From: Clostridium_B lapidicellarium
GTDB lineage: Bacteria > Bacillota > Clostridia > Clostridiales > Clostridiaceae
Assembly (NCBI RefSeq): GCF_041224415.1
Contig: NZ_JBGFFE010000033.1
Coordinates: 1-18,368 of the forward strand
Length of the DNA stretch: 18,368 nt
Direction of reading: 5' to 3'
Shown here in pieces: positions 1 through 6,296 of this stretch; within the stretch, counting starts at the first letter, position 1; each line of letters starts with the position of its first letter. The notes beneath the pieces were generated by a model that searched no databases, was not told the DNA's origin, and saw only the letters and a list, made by a program, of their open reading frames with translations. Position numbers and translations under genes: made by a program.

Positions 1-44
1 GAAGAACAGTCGGTTCCGGCGTCGTAACTAAAATAGTCGAGTAA
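1..44 (+). CDS. tuf: Elongation factor Tu, C-terminal end (partial)
   Basis: The window opens inside a gene whose last 13 codons read RTVGSGVVTKIVE followed by TAA at 42-44. This is the characteristic C-terminus of bacterial EF-Tu, the GTPase that carries aminoacyl-tRNA to the ribosomal A site. Only the tail of domain 3 is visible, so nothing can be said about the G domain. The placement just before rpsJ matches the usual str operon (rpsL-rpsG-fusA-tuf) next to the S10 operon. The fragment is short, but the match is specific and the neighbourhood agrees. Confidence 0.93.
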   Translation, partial: RTVGSGVVTKIVE

Positions 45-73
45 TATATGATTTTTTGAGTTATTTATCTGAG

Positions 74-106
74 AGGGAAAGAGTATGTAAATAGGTACCT
101 TTCCCT
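74..106 (+). terminator. Putative intrinsic terminator after tuf
   Basis: An 8-bp stem pairs AGGGAAAG (74-81) with CTTTCCCT (99-106). It extends inward by GTA (83-85) with TAC (96-98) if A82 is bulged. It lies 30 bases after the tuf stop and before the rpsJ promoter, where a terminator is expected. The downstream tract (TTCTTCAT) is only partly T-rich, so termination may be incomplete and some tuf transcripts could read into the S10 operon. Confidence 0.55.
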
Positions 107-132
107 TCTTCATGAATTCATAATTTTTATAC

Positions 133-161
133 TTGTCATAGATAAATATTTATTGTATAAT
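133..161 (+). promoter_or_regulatory. Sigma-A promoter for the S10-spc-alpha operon
   Basis: The -35 box TTGTCA (133-138) and -10 box TATAAT (156-161) are separated by 17 bp. The -10 is a perfect consensus match and the -35 matches 5 of 6 positions. Transcription would start near 168, giving an untranslated leader of about 200 nt before rpsJ. It is the strongest promoter match in the window and precedes an operon that needs very high expression. Confidence 0.85.
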
Positions 162-167
162 TAAGAG

Positions 168-375
168 GTTGTGATGTTATAACAGCGATGAAGCAAGAGG
201 TTGCCGGGCTTCCGGGTAATTCTTGATTGAGTATGCCTTGGTCGTGAACCAGGCGACGGTGCTTTTGTAAAAGGCTGTTTTGTGTTGATTAAATGAAACG
301 CCTGGTACAGTTTACAGAATGCATCCGCTGTTGTACGTAAGAAGTATAGCGTGCATGAAAAGGAGGGAAATATCA
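168..375 (+). promoter_or_regulatory. Structured 5' leader of the S10 operon
   Basis: This roughly 208-nt untranslated leader contains several hairpins that can be drawn directly. H1 (194-225) pairs CAAGA with TCTTG and is capped by CCGG-GCTT-CCGG (204-215). H2 (235-254) pairs GCCT/GGT with ACC/AGGC across one bulged base. H3 (261-275) pairs GCTTTT with AAAAGGC-type bases, with one G-U pair. H4 (319-356) pairs ATGCA with TGCAT and CGCT with AGCG, and ends five bases before the rpsJ Shine-Dalgarno (361-367). The segment 248-255 is also perfectly complementary over 8 nt to 299-306, which excludes H2. In E. coli the S10 leader is the target of L4 autoregulation; whether this leader is an L4 or other r-protein target is inference. 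It also accounts for the gene-free stretch before rpsJ. Confidence 0.6.
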
Positions 376-684
376 ATGGCAAAACAAAAAATAAGGATAA
401 GGCTAAAAGCTTTTGATCACACCATATTGGATCAATCATCTGAAAGGATAGTAAAAACTGCTAAATCTACAGGGGCAAATGTGGCGGGACCAGTACCACT
501 GCCGACTGAAAAAGATGTAGTTACAATTTTGAGAGCTCCACATAAATATAAGGATTCAAGAGAGCAATTTGAGATAAGGACTCATAAGAGGCTTATAGAC
601 ATAATAAGTCCGTCACCTAAGACTGTTGATGCATTGATGAGGTTGGACTTACCAGCAGGTGTAGACATAGAAATAAAATTGTAA
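376..684 (+). CDS. rpsJ: 30S ribosomal protein S10 (uS10)
   Basis: This 102-aa protein begins MAKQKIRIRLKAFDH, the standard bacterial S10 N-terminus, and has the usual length. S10 sits in the 30S head. It also acts as NusE in NusB-dependent antitermination, and its long loop contacts S3 and S14. The ATG at 376 is chosen because AGGAGGG (361-367) lies 8 nt upstream. The frame is open to an ATG at 319, but those 19 extra residues fall in the structured leader, lack a ribosome binding site, and are not part of the family. It is the first gene of the supercluster, downstream of the promoter at 133-161, with a 71-nt gap to rplC. Confidence 0.98.
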   Translation: MAKQKIRIRLKAFDHTILDQSSERIVKTAKSTGANVAGPVPLPTEKDVVTILRAPHKYKDSREQFEIRTHKRLIDIISPSPKTVDALMRLDLPAGVDIEIKL

Positions 685-755
685 GTTAGTATTTTAATTA
701 CTGGCTATTATGACCGCTTATGCGATCCGCTAATATGTTTGGGAGGTGTATGTAA

Positions 756-1385
756 ATGAAAAAAGCTATATTGGGTAGGAAACTTGGTATGACCCAGATA
801 TTTGATGATAAAGGTAAAGTAATTCCTGTTACAGTTATTGAAGCAGGACCCTGTGTAGTTATACAGAAAAAAACAGTAGAAAAAGATGGTTATGATTCTA
901 TACAAGTTGGTTTTGATGATATAAGAGAGAAGCTTGTTAATAAGCCATTAAAAGGACATTTCGCTAAATCAGGTGTTCCTTTAAAGAGATTTATAAAAGA
1001 ATTTAGAATCGATGATGCAAATAAATATGAAGCAGGACAGGAAATAAAGGTAGATGTGTTTGTTGAAGGCGATAAAGTTGACGTGTCGGGTGTTTCAAAA
1101 GGTAAGGGATTTCAAGGCACTATAAGAAGATGGAATGCTCAAAGAGGTCCAATGTCTCATGGATCAAAATTTCATAGAGCTGTTGGTTCAATGGGAGCTT
1201 CTTCTGATCCGTCCAGAACCTTTAAAAATATGAAAGCACCAGGTCATATGGGAAACAAAAATGTTACAGTGTTGAATCTGGAAGTTGCAAAAATTATCCC
1301 CGAGAAAAATATTATCCTAATAAAAGGTGGAGTACCGGGGCCTAATAAAAGTTTTGTAACGATAAAAAATACTGTTAAGGACTAA
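756..1385 (+). CDS. rplC: 50S ribosomal protein L3 (uL3)
   Basis: This 209-aa protein opens with MKKAILGRKLGMTQIF, the L3 signature start. The extended loop at about 115-167 (KGKGFQGTIRRW, then RGPMSHGSKFHRAVGSMG and APGHMGN) is the part of L3 that reaches toward the peptidyl-transferase centre and is the site of linezolid and tiamulin resistance changes in other bacteria. L3 binds 23S rRNA near its 3' end and is an early assembly protein. A GGGAGGTG ribosome binding site (741-748) supports the start. The length matches the family and nothing looks broken. Confidence 0.98.
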   Translation: MKKAILGRKLGMTQIFDDKGKVIPVTVIEAGPCVVIQKKTVEKDGYDSIQVGFDDIREKLVNKPLKGHFAKSGVPLKRFIKEFRIDDANKYEAGQEIKVDVFVEGDKVDVSGVSKGKGFQGTIRRWNAQRGPMSHGSKFHRAVGSMGASSDPSRTFKNMKAPGHMGNKNVTVLNLEVAKIIPEKNIILIKGGVPGPNKSFVTIKNTVKD

Positions 1386-1409
1386 TTTTGGTAGAAAGGA
1401 GGATGCAGA

Positions 1410-2030
1410 ATGCCTAATGTAGGATTATTTAATAAAGAAGGACAAAAAATTGGAGAACTTGAATTATCAGATAAAGTGTTTGGAGCTAAAGTAAATCAGT
1501 ATGCTCTTCATCAGGTGATAGTAGCACAGCTTGCAAACAAAAGGCAGGGAACACAATCAGCAAGGACTAGATCTGAAGTTTCCGGCGGTGGAGCTAAACC
1601 TTGGAGACAGAAAGGAACTGGTAGAGCAAGACAGGGATCTATCAGAGCGCCCCAGTGGATTCACGGAGGTATGGTTTTTGCAGTAAAGCCGAGAAACTAT
1701 AGAATTTCAGTCCCTAAATCAGTTAAAAGATTGGCTATGAAATCAGCTTTGTCCAGCAAAGTTGAAGAGAATGAAATGGTAGTTCTGGATAATTTGGAAG
1801 TAGATGTTCCGAAAACAAAGAAAATATTGAAATTGTTAGAAGCTTTTAATGCAAAAAAAACACTGATTGTGACGGCTGAGTCAAATCAAAATGTATATAA
1901 ATCTGCTAGAAACATACAGGGAGTATCGACTATTCCGGTAAATAACTTGAATGTGTACGATCTGTTGAAGTTTGAAAAACTTATAATAACTAAGGATGCT
2001 GTATCAAAGATTGAGGAGGTGTATGCATAG
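1410..2030 (+). CDS. rplD: 50S ribosomal protein L4 (uL4)
   Basis: This 206-aa protein has the basic tunnel-lining loop of L4 at roughly residues 44-95 (QGTQSARTRSEVSGGGAKPW, then RQKGTGRARQGSIRAPQW). The globular part binds 23S domain I; the loop narrows the exit tunnel and is where macrolide-resistance changes arise. In E. coli L4 represses its own operon through the S10 leader, so it is the natural candidate ligand for the leader at 168-375, although this is unproven in Firmicutes. The ribosome binding site AAAGGAGG (1395-1402) precedes the ATG. The stop TAG overlaps the GTG of rplW by one base. An A8 run at 1853-1860 lies within the gene. Confidence 0.98.
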   Translation: MPNVGLFNKEGQKIGELELSDKVFGAKVNQYALHQVIVAQLANKRQGTQSARTRSEVSGGGAKPWRQKGTGRARQGSIRAPQWIHGGMVFAVKPRNYRISVPKSVKRLAMKSALSSKVEENEMVVLDNLEVDVPKTKKILKLLEAFNAKKTLIVTAESNQNVYKSARNIQGVSTIPVNNLNVYDLLKFEKLIITKDAVSKIEEVYA

Positions 2031-2329
2031 TGAAATATACTAATTATGATATTATAAAAAGACCTGTTATTACAGAAAAAAGTATGAGTTGTATGAATGA
2101 TAAGAAGTACACCTTTGTAGTTGATATGCGTGCCAATAAATCCATGATAAAAAGGGCTGTTGAAGATATATTTGATGTAGCTGTTGAAACTGTAAATACG
2201 GCAAAATATGTGGGAAAAAAGAAGAGGGTTGGTGTTCATATGGGAAAACGACCTGATTATAAAAAAGCCATTGTCAAACTTACAAAAGATAGTAAAACTA
2301 TAGAATTTTTTGAAGGAATGCAGCAATAA
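2030..2329 (+). CDS. rplW: 50S ribosomal protein L23 (uL23)
   Basis: This 99-aa protein starts with GTG and reads MKYTNYDIIKRPVITEKS, matching the L23 N-terminal region. The conserved basic hairpin is visible near residues 60-78 (KYVGKKKRVGVHMGKRPDYKK). L23 lies at the tunnel exit and is the docking site for trigger factor and SRP. The start overlaps the rplD stop (TAGTG, 2028-2032). The ribosome binding site, GAGGAGGT-like within the rplD end, lies just upstream, so translation is probably coupled to L4. Confidence 0.97.
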   Translation: MKYTNYDIIKRPVITEKSMSCMNDKKYTFVVDMRANKSMIKRAVEDIFDVAVETVNTAKYVGKKKRVGVHMGKRPDYKKAIVKLTKDSKTIEFFEGMQQ

Positions 2330-2384
2330 ATGAAGCGGTTATTGGAAAAATCCAGATAAGCGAAGAAAAGGAGGGAATACCGTT

Positions 2385-3218
2385 ATGGCAATTAAAGGAT
2401 TCAAGCCTACCACGCCTTCAAGAAGGCATATGACAGTAAATTCATTTGAAGAGATAACTACAAATGTACCAGAAAAGTCACTTCTTGTAGCTTTGAAAAG
2501 AAGTGGTGGGAGAAATGCTCACGGTAAAATAACAGTTCGTCATATAGGCGGCGGTGCAAAACAAAAATATAGAATAGTAGATTTCAAGAGAAATAAAGAT
2601 GGAATACCAGCAAAGGTGACTACAATAGAATATGATCCTAACAGGTCAGCATTTATAGCGTTGGTAGTTTATGTGGATGGGGAAAAGAGATACATATTAG
2701 CTCCATCGGGTTTAAAAGTTGGAGATATAATAGTATCAGGACCAGAGGCAGATATAAAGGCTGGGAATTGCCTTCCACTTTCAAATATACCTGTTGGTAC
2801 GATAATTCATAATATAGAATTACAAGCAGGAAAGGGAGCACAGCTTGTAAGATCTGCAGGAGCTTCTGCACAACTTATGGCTAAAGAGGGGAAATATGCT
2901 ACATTGAGACTCCCGAGTGGTGAAATGAGGCAGATAAGGATAGAGTGTAGGGCAACTGTTGGAACAGTTTCAAATCTAACTCATGAAATAGTCAATGTAG
3001 GTAAGGCAGGTAGAAAAAGACATATGGGCGTAAGACCGACAGTTAGAGGTTCAGTAATGAATCCTAATGATCACCCTCATGGCGGTGGTGAAGGAAAGGC
3101 ACCAGTAGGACATCCGGGACCACTTACTCCGTGGGGTAAACCTGCTCTTGGATTTAAGACTAGGAAGCACAATAAGTATTCTGACAAATTGATGGTTAAG
3201 AGAAGAAATAGTAAATAG
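2385..3218 (+). CDS. rplB: 50S ribosomal protein L2 (uL2)
   Basis: This 277-aa protein has the usual L2 length and begins MAIKGFKPTTPSRRHMTV. The oligonucleotide-binding-fold core covers about 60-130 and the SH3-like domain about 130-200. The C-terminal extension contains HPHGGGEGKAPVGHPGP (230-246), the signature that penetrates toward the peptidyl-transferase centre and includes the histidine needed for activity (H230, equivalent to E. coli H229). Ribosome binding site AAAGGAGGG precedes the ATG at 2385. The 55-nt gap after rplW has no gene. Confidence 0.98.
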   Translation: MAIKGFKPTTPSRRHMTVNSFEEITTNVPEKSLLVALKRSGGRNAHGKITVRHIGGGAKQKYRIVDFKRNKDGIPAKVTTIEYDPNRSAFIALVVYVDGEKRYILAPSGLKVGDIIVSGPEADIKAGNCLPLSNIPVGTIIHNIELQAGKGAQLVRSAGASAQLMAKEGKYATLRLPSGEMRQIRIECRATVGTVSNLTHEIVNVGKAGRKRHMGVRPTVRGSVMNPNDHPHGGGEGKAPVGHPGPLTPWGKPALGFKTRKHNKYSDKLMVKRRNSK

Positions 3219-3253
3219 GATGTTAGATGTATTTTATGAAGGGAGGCTGAAAA

Positions 3254-3556
3254 GTGAGTAGATCAGTTAAAAAAGGACCTTATGTAGAAGAATCACTTTT
3301 AAAAAAAATAAATGAATTGAACAAAAAAGGTGAAAAGAAAGTTATAAAGACTTGGTCAAGAAGTTCAACGATATTTCCTCAGATGATAGGTCATACCATA
3401 GCAGTTCATGACGGGAGAAAACATGTTCCGGTATATATATCAGAAGATATGGTTGGACATAAATTAGGAGAATTTGCATTGACGAGGACTTATAGAGGAC
3501 ACAATACTGATAAAGCAGCCGATAAAACTGAAAAAACAACTCATGTTGCTCAATAG
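3254..3556 (+). CDS. rpsS: 30S ribosomal protein S19 (uS19)
   Basis: A GTG-started 100-aa protein beginning MSRSVKKGPYVEESLLKKI, the S19 hallmark. The central block (IKTWSRSSTIFPQMIGHTIA, then VHDGRKHVPVYI) is the conserved rRNA-binding face. S19 sits in the 30S head beside S13 and contacts tRNA and 23S bridge B1a. The C-terminal tail after FALTRTYRGH is longer than in many bacteria (about 92-93 residues in total is common) and is rich in Lys, Asp and Thr. GGGAGG (3241-3246) supports the GTG start at 3254. Confidence 0.97.
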   Translation: MSRSVKKGPYVEESLLKKINELNKKGEKKVIKTWSRSSTIFPQMIGHTIAVHDGRKHVPVYISEDMVGHKLGEFALTRTYRGHNTDKAADKTEKTTHVAQ

Positions 3557-3583
3557 TACCGGAAGAAGGGAGGTAATGTATAA

Positions 3584-3919
3584 ATGGAAGCTAAAGCTAT
3601 AGCTAGATATGTAAGAATGTCCTCAATGAAAATTGGAATTGTACTTGATTTAATCAGAGGTAAAGATGTAAATGAAGCCTTTGCTATATTGAAATTCACT
3701 CCAAAGGACGGAGCTGCAGTAGTTAATAAGCTTTTGAAATCGGCAGTTGCAAATGCCGAAAACAATTTGGATTTGGATAAAGACAATTTATACATTTCAA
3801 AAGCATATGCTTGTGAAGGCCCGACATTAAAAAGATTTCAAGCACATGCTCAGGGAAGAGCATTTAGAATAAATAAAAGAAGCAGTCACATAACTTTAAT
3901 AGTTAAGGAAAGAGAGTAA
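3584..3919 (+). CDS. rplV: 50S ribosomal protein L22 (uL22)
   Basis: This 111-aa protein begins MEAKAIARYVRMSSMKIGIVLDLIRG. The long beta-hairpin that lines the exit tunnel with L4 is at about 80-104 (EGPTLKRFQAHAQGRAFRIN). Deletions in its tip give macrolide resistance in other species; here it is complete. L22 binds domains of 23S rRNA from the solvent side into the tunnel. Ribosome binding site AGGGAGGT lies just before the ATG at 3584. Confidence 0.97.
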   Translation: MEAKAIARYVRMSSMKIGIVLDLIRGKDVNEAFAILKFTPKDGAAVVNKLLKSAVANAENNLDLDKDNLYISKAYACEGPTLKRFQAHAQGRAFRINKRSSHITLIVKERE

Positions 3920-3935
3920 GAAGGAGGGAAATAGA

Positions 3936-4607
3936 TTGGGACAGAAAGTACATCCACATGGCTTAAGAGTTGGTGTAATTAAAGACTGGGATGCTAAATG
4001 GTATGCAGATAAGAAGAATTTTGCAGACAATCTAGTTGAGGATAATAAGATTAGAACTTATATAAAAAAAAGAGCTGCTGCAGCCGGAGTTTCAAAAATT
4101 CAGATTGAAAGAGCAGCCAAGAGAATTAAATTAAATATATTTACAGCCAAACCTGGAATGATAATAGGAAAAGGCGGCCAGGGAATTGATGCTTTAAAGA
4201 CTGAGCTTCAGAAAATAGTGACAGGTAAAACTATACTTATAAATATAGTTGAAGTGAAATCTGCAGAAGCTGATGCACAACTTATGGCAGAAAATGTAGC
4301 ACTTCAGCTTGAGAAGAGGATATCTTTCAGAAGGGCTATGAAGCAGACTATACAGAGAGCGATGAAATCTGGCATCAAAGGAGTTAAAATTACATGTTCC
4401 GGTAGACTTGGCGGAGCTGAAATTGCAAGGGCCGAATCCTATCATGAAGGAACAATTCCACTCCAGACATTAAGGGCTGATATAGATTACGGATTTTCGG
4501 AAGCAAAAACCACATATGGAAAAATTGGTGTGAAAGTATGGGTATATAAAGGAGAGATACTTCCAACTAAAAAGCCAGTTGAGGACAAAAAAAAAGCTAA
4601 TGCATAG
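3936..4607 (+). CDS. rpsC: 30S ribosomal protein S3 (uS3)
   Basis: This 223-aa protein begins MGQKVHPHGLRVGVIKDWD. A type II KH domain carries GMIIGKGG at 74-81. The C-terminal domain (ISFRRAMKQTIQRAMKSGIK onward) forms part of the mRNA entry channel, where S3 with S4 and S5 acts in helicase activity. It starts with TTG at 3936 behind AAGGAGGG; the reading MGQKVHP at this position fixes the start. The last codons include an A9 run (4577-4585 region) encoding Lys-Lys-Lys just before the stop. Confidence 0.97.
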   Translation: MGQKVHPHGLRVGVIKDWDAKWYADKKNFADNLVEDNKIRTYIKKRAAAAGVSKIQIERAAKRIKLNIFTAKPGMIIGKGGQGIDALKTELQKIVTGKTILINIVEVKSAEADAQLMAENVALQLEKRISFRRAMKQTIQRAMKSGIKGVKITCSGRLGGAEIARAESYHEGTIPLQTLRADIDYGFSEAKTTYGKIGVKVWVYKGEILPTKKPVEDKKKANA

Positions 4608-4623
4608 GAAGGAGGAATAGGAT

Positions 4624-5067
4624 ATGTTAATGCCTAAGAGAGTTAAACATCGTAAAGTACAGCGTGGTAGAATGAAAGGCAAAGCTACAAGAGGCAATTT
4701 TATAGCATATGGCGATTATGCCCTGCAGGCTACAGAATGTGCATGGATAACTGCTAGTCAGATAGAGGCAGCCAGAATAGCTATAAATAGATATATAAAA
4801 AGGGGAGGAAAACTTTGGATAAAGATTTTCCCGGATAAACCAGTTACCCAGAAACCTGCTGAAACACGTATGGGTTCCGGTAAAGGGGCACCTGAATATT
4901 GGGTAGCAGTTGTTAAACCAGGCAGAGTATTGTTTGAACTGTCGGATGTATCTGAAGAAACAGCAAGAGCAGCTATGAGACTTGCATCATATAAATTGCC
5001 TATAAAAACTAAGTTCGTCACAAGAAAAGATTTTGAAGAAACGGGTGGTGAAAGCAATGAAGGCTAG
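4624..5067 (+). CDS. rplP: 50S ribosomal protein L16 (uL16)
   Basis: This 147-aa protein begins MLMPKRVKHRKVQRGRMKGK, the standard Firmicutes L16 start. L16 is a late-assembly protein near the A-site finger, binding 5S-proximal 23S rRNA and helping tRNA accommodation. The conserved block ITASQIEAARIAINRYIKRG, followed by GKLWIKIFPDKPVTQKPAETRMGSGKG, is intact. The ATG at 4624 is 7 nt from AAGGAGGA (4609-4616) and is preferred to the second ATG at 4630. Its last 11 bases overlap the rpmC start. Confidence 0.97.
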   Translation: MLMPKRVKHRKVQRGRMKGKATRGNFIAYGDYALQATECAWITASQIEAARIAINRYIKRGGKLWIKIFPDKPVTQKPAETRMGSGKGAPEYWVAVVKPGRVLFELSDVSEETARAAMRLASYKLPIKTKFVTRKDFEETGGESNEG

Positions 5068-5269
5068 AGAATTGCGAGAATTGAGAGAGAGTAGTACTCA
5101 AGATTTGCAGGCAAAAGTAATGGATCTTAAATCTGAATTGTTTAATTTGAGATTCCAATTGGCTACAGGTCAGCTGGAGAATCCCATGAGAATAAAGGAA
5201 GTTAAAAAATCTATAGCCCAAATTAAAACCATTCTTAGAGAAGAAGAACTAAGGTCGTTAGAACAATAG
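5057..5269 (+). CDS. rpmC: 50S ribosomal protein L29 (uL29)
   Basis: A 70-aa protein reading MKARELRELRESSTQDLQAK, then the second helix with LRFQLATGQLENPMRIKEVK, the L29 signature. It is two long helices at the tunnel exit beside L23. The ATG at 5057 is chosen because it gives the canonical MKARELREL start; an upstream in-frame start at 5033 would add eight residues not found in the family. The gene overlaps rplP by 11 nt and has only a weak GGTGGTG ribosome binding site, so translational coupling to L16 is likely. Confidence 0.95.
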   Translation: MKARELRELRESSTQDLQAKVMDLKSELFNLRFQLATGQLENPMRIKEVKKSIAQIKTILREEELRSLEQ

Positions 5270-5289
5270 GCTGAAAGGAGGTTTATTCC

Positions 5290-5544
5290 GTGGAAAGAGG
5301 ATATAGAAAGACCAGGATTGGAAGAGTTATTTCCGATAAAATGGATAAAACTATAGTGGTTGCAGTTGAAACAAAGGTTCGTCATCCACTTTATGGCAAA
5401 ACAGTTAATAGAACTAGCAAATTTAAAGCTCATGATGAGAAAAATGAAGCAAAAAATAATGACAGAGTATTGATAATGGAAACCAGACCTCTATCTAAAG
5501 ATAAAAGGTGGAGACTTGTAGAGATAGTTGAAAAGGCTAAATAG
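5290..5544 (+). CDS. rpsQ: 30S ribosomal protein S17 (uS17)
   Basis: An 84-aa GTG-started protein reading MERGYRKTRIGRVISDKMDK. The OB-fold carries the S17 motif KTIVVAVETKVRHPLYGK followed by ...SKFKAHDE. S17 is a primary 16S binder (helix 11 and h7 area) at the bottom of the 30S body. The GTG at 5290 is supported by AAAGGAGG (5275-5282). The length is normal and the 20-nt spacing from rpmC fits the tightly packed operon. Confidence 0.97.
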   Translation: MERGYRKTRIGRVISDKMDKTIVVAVETKVRHPLYGKTVNRTSKFKAHDEKNEAKNNDRVLIMETRPLSKDKRWRLVEIVEKAK

Positions 5545-5571
5545 ATAATAGCTGAAAGGAGGGTATTTTCA

Positions 5572-5940
5572 ATGATTCAACAACAATCAGTGTTGAAGGT
5601 TGCAGATAATTCCGGTGCAAAGGAAATTATGTGTATAAGGGTCTTAGGAGGCTCCAATAGGAAATGTGGAAATATCGGTGATCAAATAATTGCTAGTGTT
5701 AAGAATGCAACACCAGGCGGTGTTGTCAAAAAAGGAGAAATTGTAAGAGCTGTTATTGTAAGAACCGTGAAAGGACTTAGAAGAACAGATGGCTCCTATA
5801 TAAAATTTGATGAAAATGCTGCAGTTATAATAAAAGAGGATAAGCAGCCCAGGGGAACTCGTATATTCGGACCAGTTGCGAGAGAGCTAAGAGATAAGAA
5901 TTTTACAAGAATATTATCGTTAGCACCTGAAGTTTTATAA
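5572..5940 (+). CDS. rplN: 50S ribosomal protein L14 (uL14)
   Basis: A 122-aa protein of exactly the usual length, starting MIQQQSVLKVADNSGAKEIM. The L14 signature GLRRTDGSYIKFDENAAVII and the C-terminal GTRIFGPVARELRDKNFTRI are both present. L14 lies on the subunit interface (bridge B8), contacts L19 and 16S rRNA, and is the docking site of the silencing factor RsfS. AAAGGAGGG upstream of the ATG at 5572 supports the start. Confidence 0.98.
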   Translation: MIQQQSVLKVADNSGAKEIMCIRVLGGSNRKCGNIGDQIIASVKNATPGGVVKKGEIVRAVIVRTVKGLRRTDGSYIKFDENAAVIIKEDKQPRGTRIFGPVARELRDKNFTRILSLAPEVL

Positions 5941-5957
5941 ATGAGGAGGTGGCTATA

Positions 5958-6275
5958 ATGGCAAAGGTACATGTTAGAAAAAAGGATACGGTTATGGTGA
6001 TATCCGGTAAAGACAAGGGCAAAATAGGAGAAGTTTTGTCAGTGATGCCTAAGGTTGGAAAAGTTGTAGTAAAAGGTGTCAATATAGTTTCAAAACATCA
6101 AAAACCCAACAAGCAAAATGTAGAAGGCGGTATAATTCAAAAAGAGGCTCCCATATACAGCTCCAAGGTTATGCTGTATTGTAATAAATGCGAAAGCGTG
6201 ACCAGAATAAGCCATAAGATATTGGATGATGGAACAAAAGTTAGAGTATGTAAAAAGTGCGGAGAAACATTCTAA
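5958..6275 (+). CDS. rplX: 50S ribosomal protein L24 (uL24), zinc-ribbon form
   Basis: A 105-aa protein starting MAKVHVRKKDTVMVISGKDK. The KOW motif is at about 10-36 (VMVISGKDKGKIGEVLSVMP). L24 is one of the assembly-initiator proteins, binding near the 5' end of 23S rRNA. The C-terminal part carries two CxxC pairs, C75/C78 and C98/C101 (YCNKCESV and VCKKCGETF), predicted to bind one zinc ion; B. subtilis L24 lacks these. The ATG at 5958 is chosen because GAGGAGGT lies 7 nt upstream; an in-frame GTG at 5949 overlaps that site. It is only 17 nt after rplN. Confidence 0.97.
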   Translation: MAKVHVRKKDTVMVISGKDKGKIGEVLSVMPKVGKVVVKGVNIVSKHQKPNKQNVEGGIIQKEAPIYSSKVMLYCNKCESVTRISHKILDDGTKVRVCKKCGETF

Positions 6276-6296
6276 TCTTTGAAAGGAGGGCAAAAT

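Noticed and set aside
188..226. Micro-ORFs in the rpsJ leader: 12 codons at 188-226 (MKQEVAGLPGNS) and 15 codons at 293-340
   Set aside because: Neither has a Shine-Dalgarno at workable spacing. The first coincides with hairpin H1, whose base pairing explains the composition better.
319..375. N-terminal extension of rpsJ by 19 codons
   Set aside because: The frame is open, but the residues do not belong to S10, the ATG has no ribosome binding site, and the real one (361-367) lies inside the extension.
685..755. Repeated CCGCT words in the rpsJ-rplC gap and a similar word in the rplW-rplB gap as a shared regulatory element
   Set aside because: Matches are only 5-8 bases, in inconsistent orientation, and form no stable stem.
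1853..1860. A8 run in rplD as a programmed frameshift site
   Set aside because: There is no downstream stimulatory structure that I can see, and the L4 frame continues at normal length with normal family sequence; such runs are expected in AT-rich DNA.
4758..5057. Long minus-strand frame opposite rplP, and other antisense frames
   Set aside because: All lie opposite well-matched r-protein genes, have no ribosome binding sites or family features, and are shadows of the coding strand.
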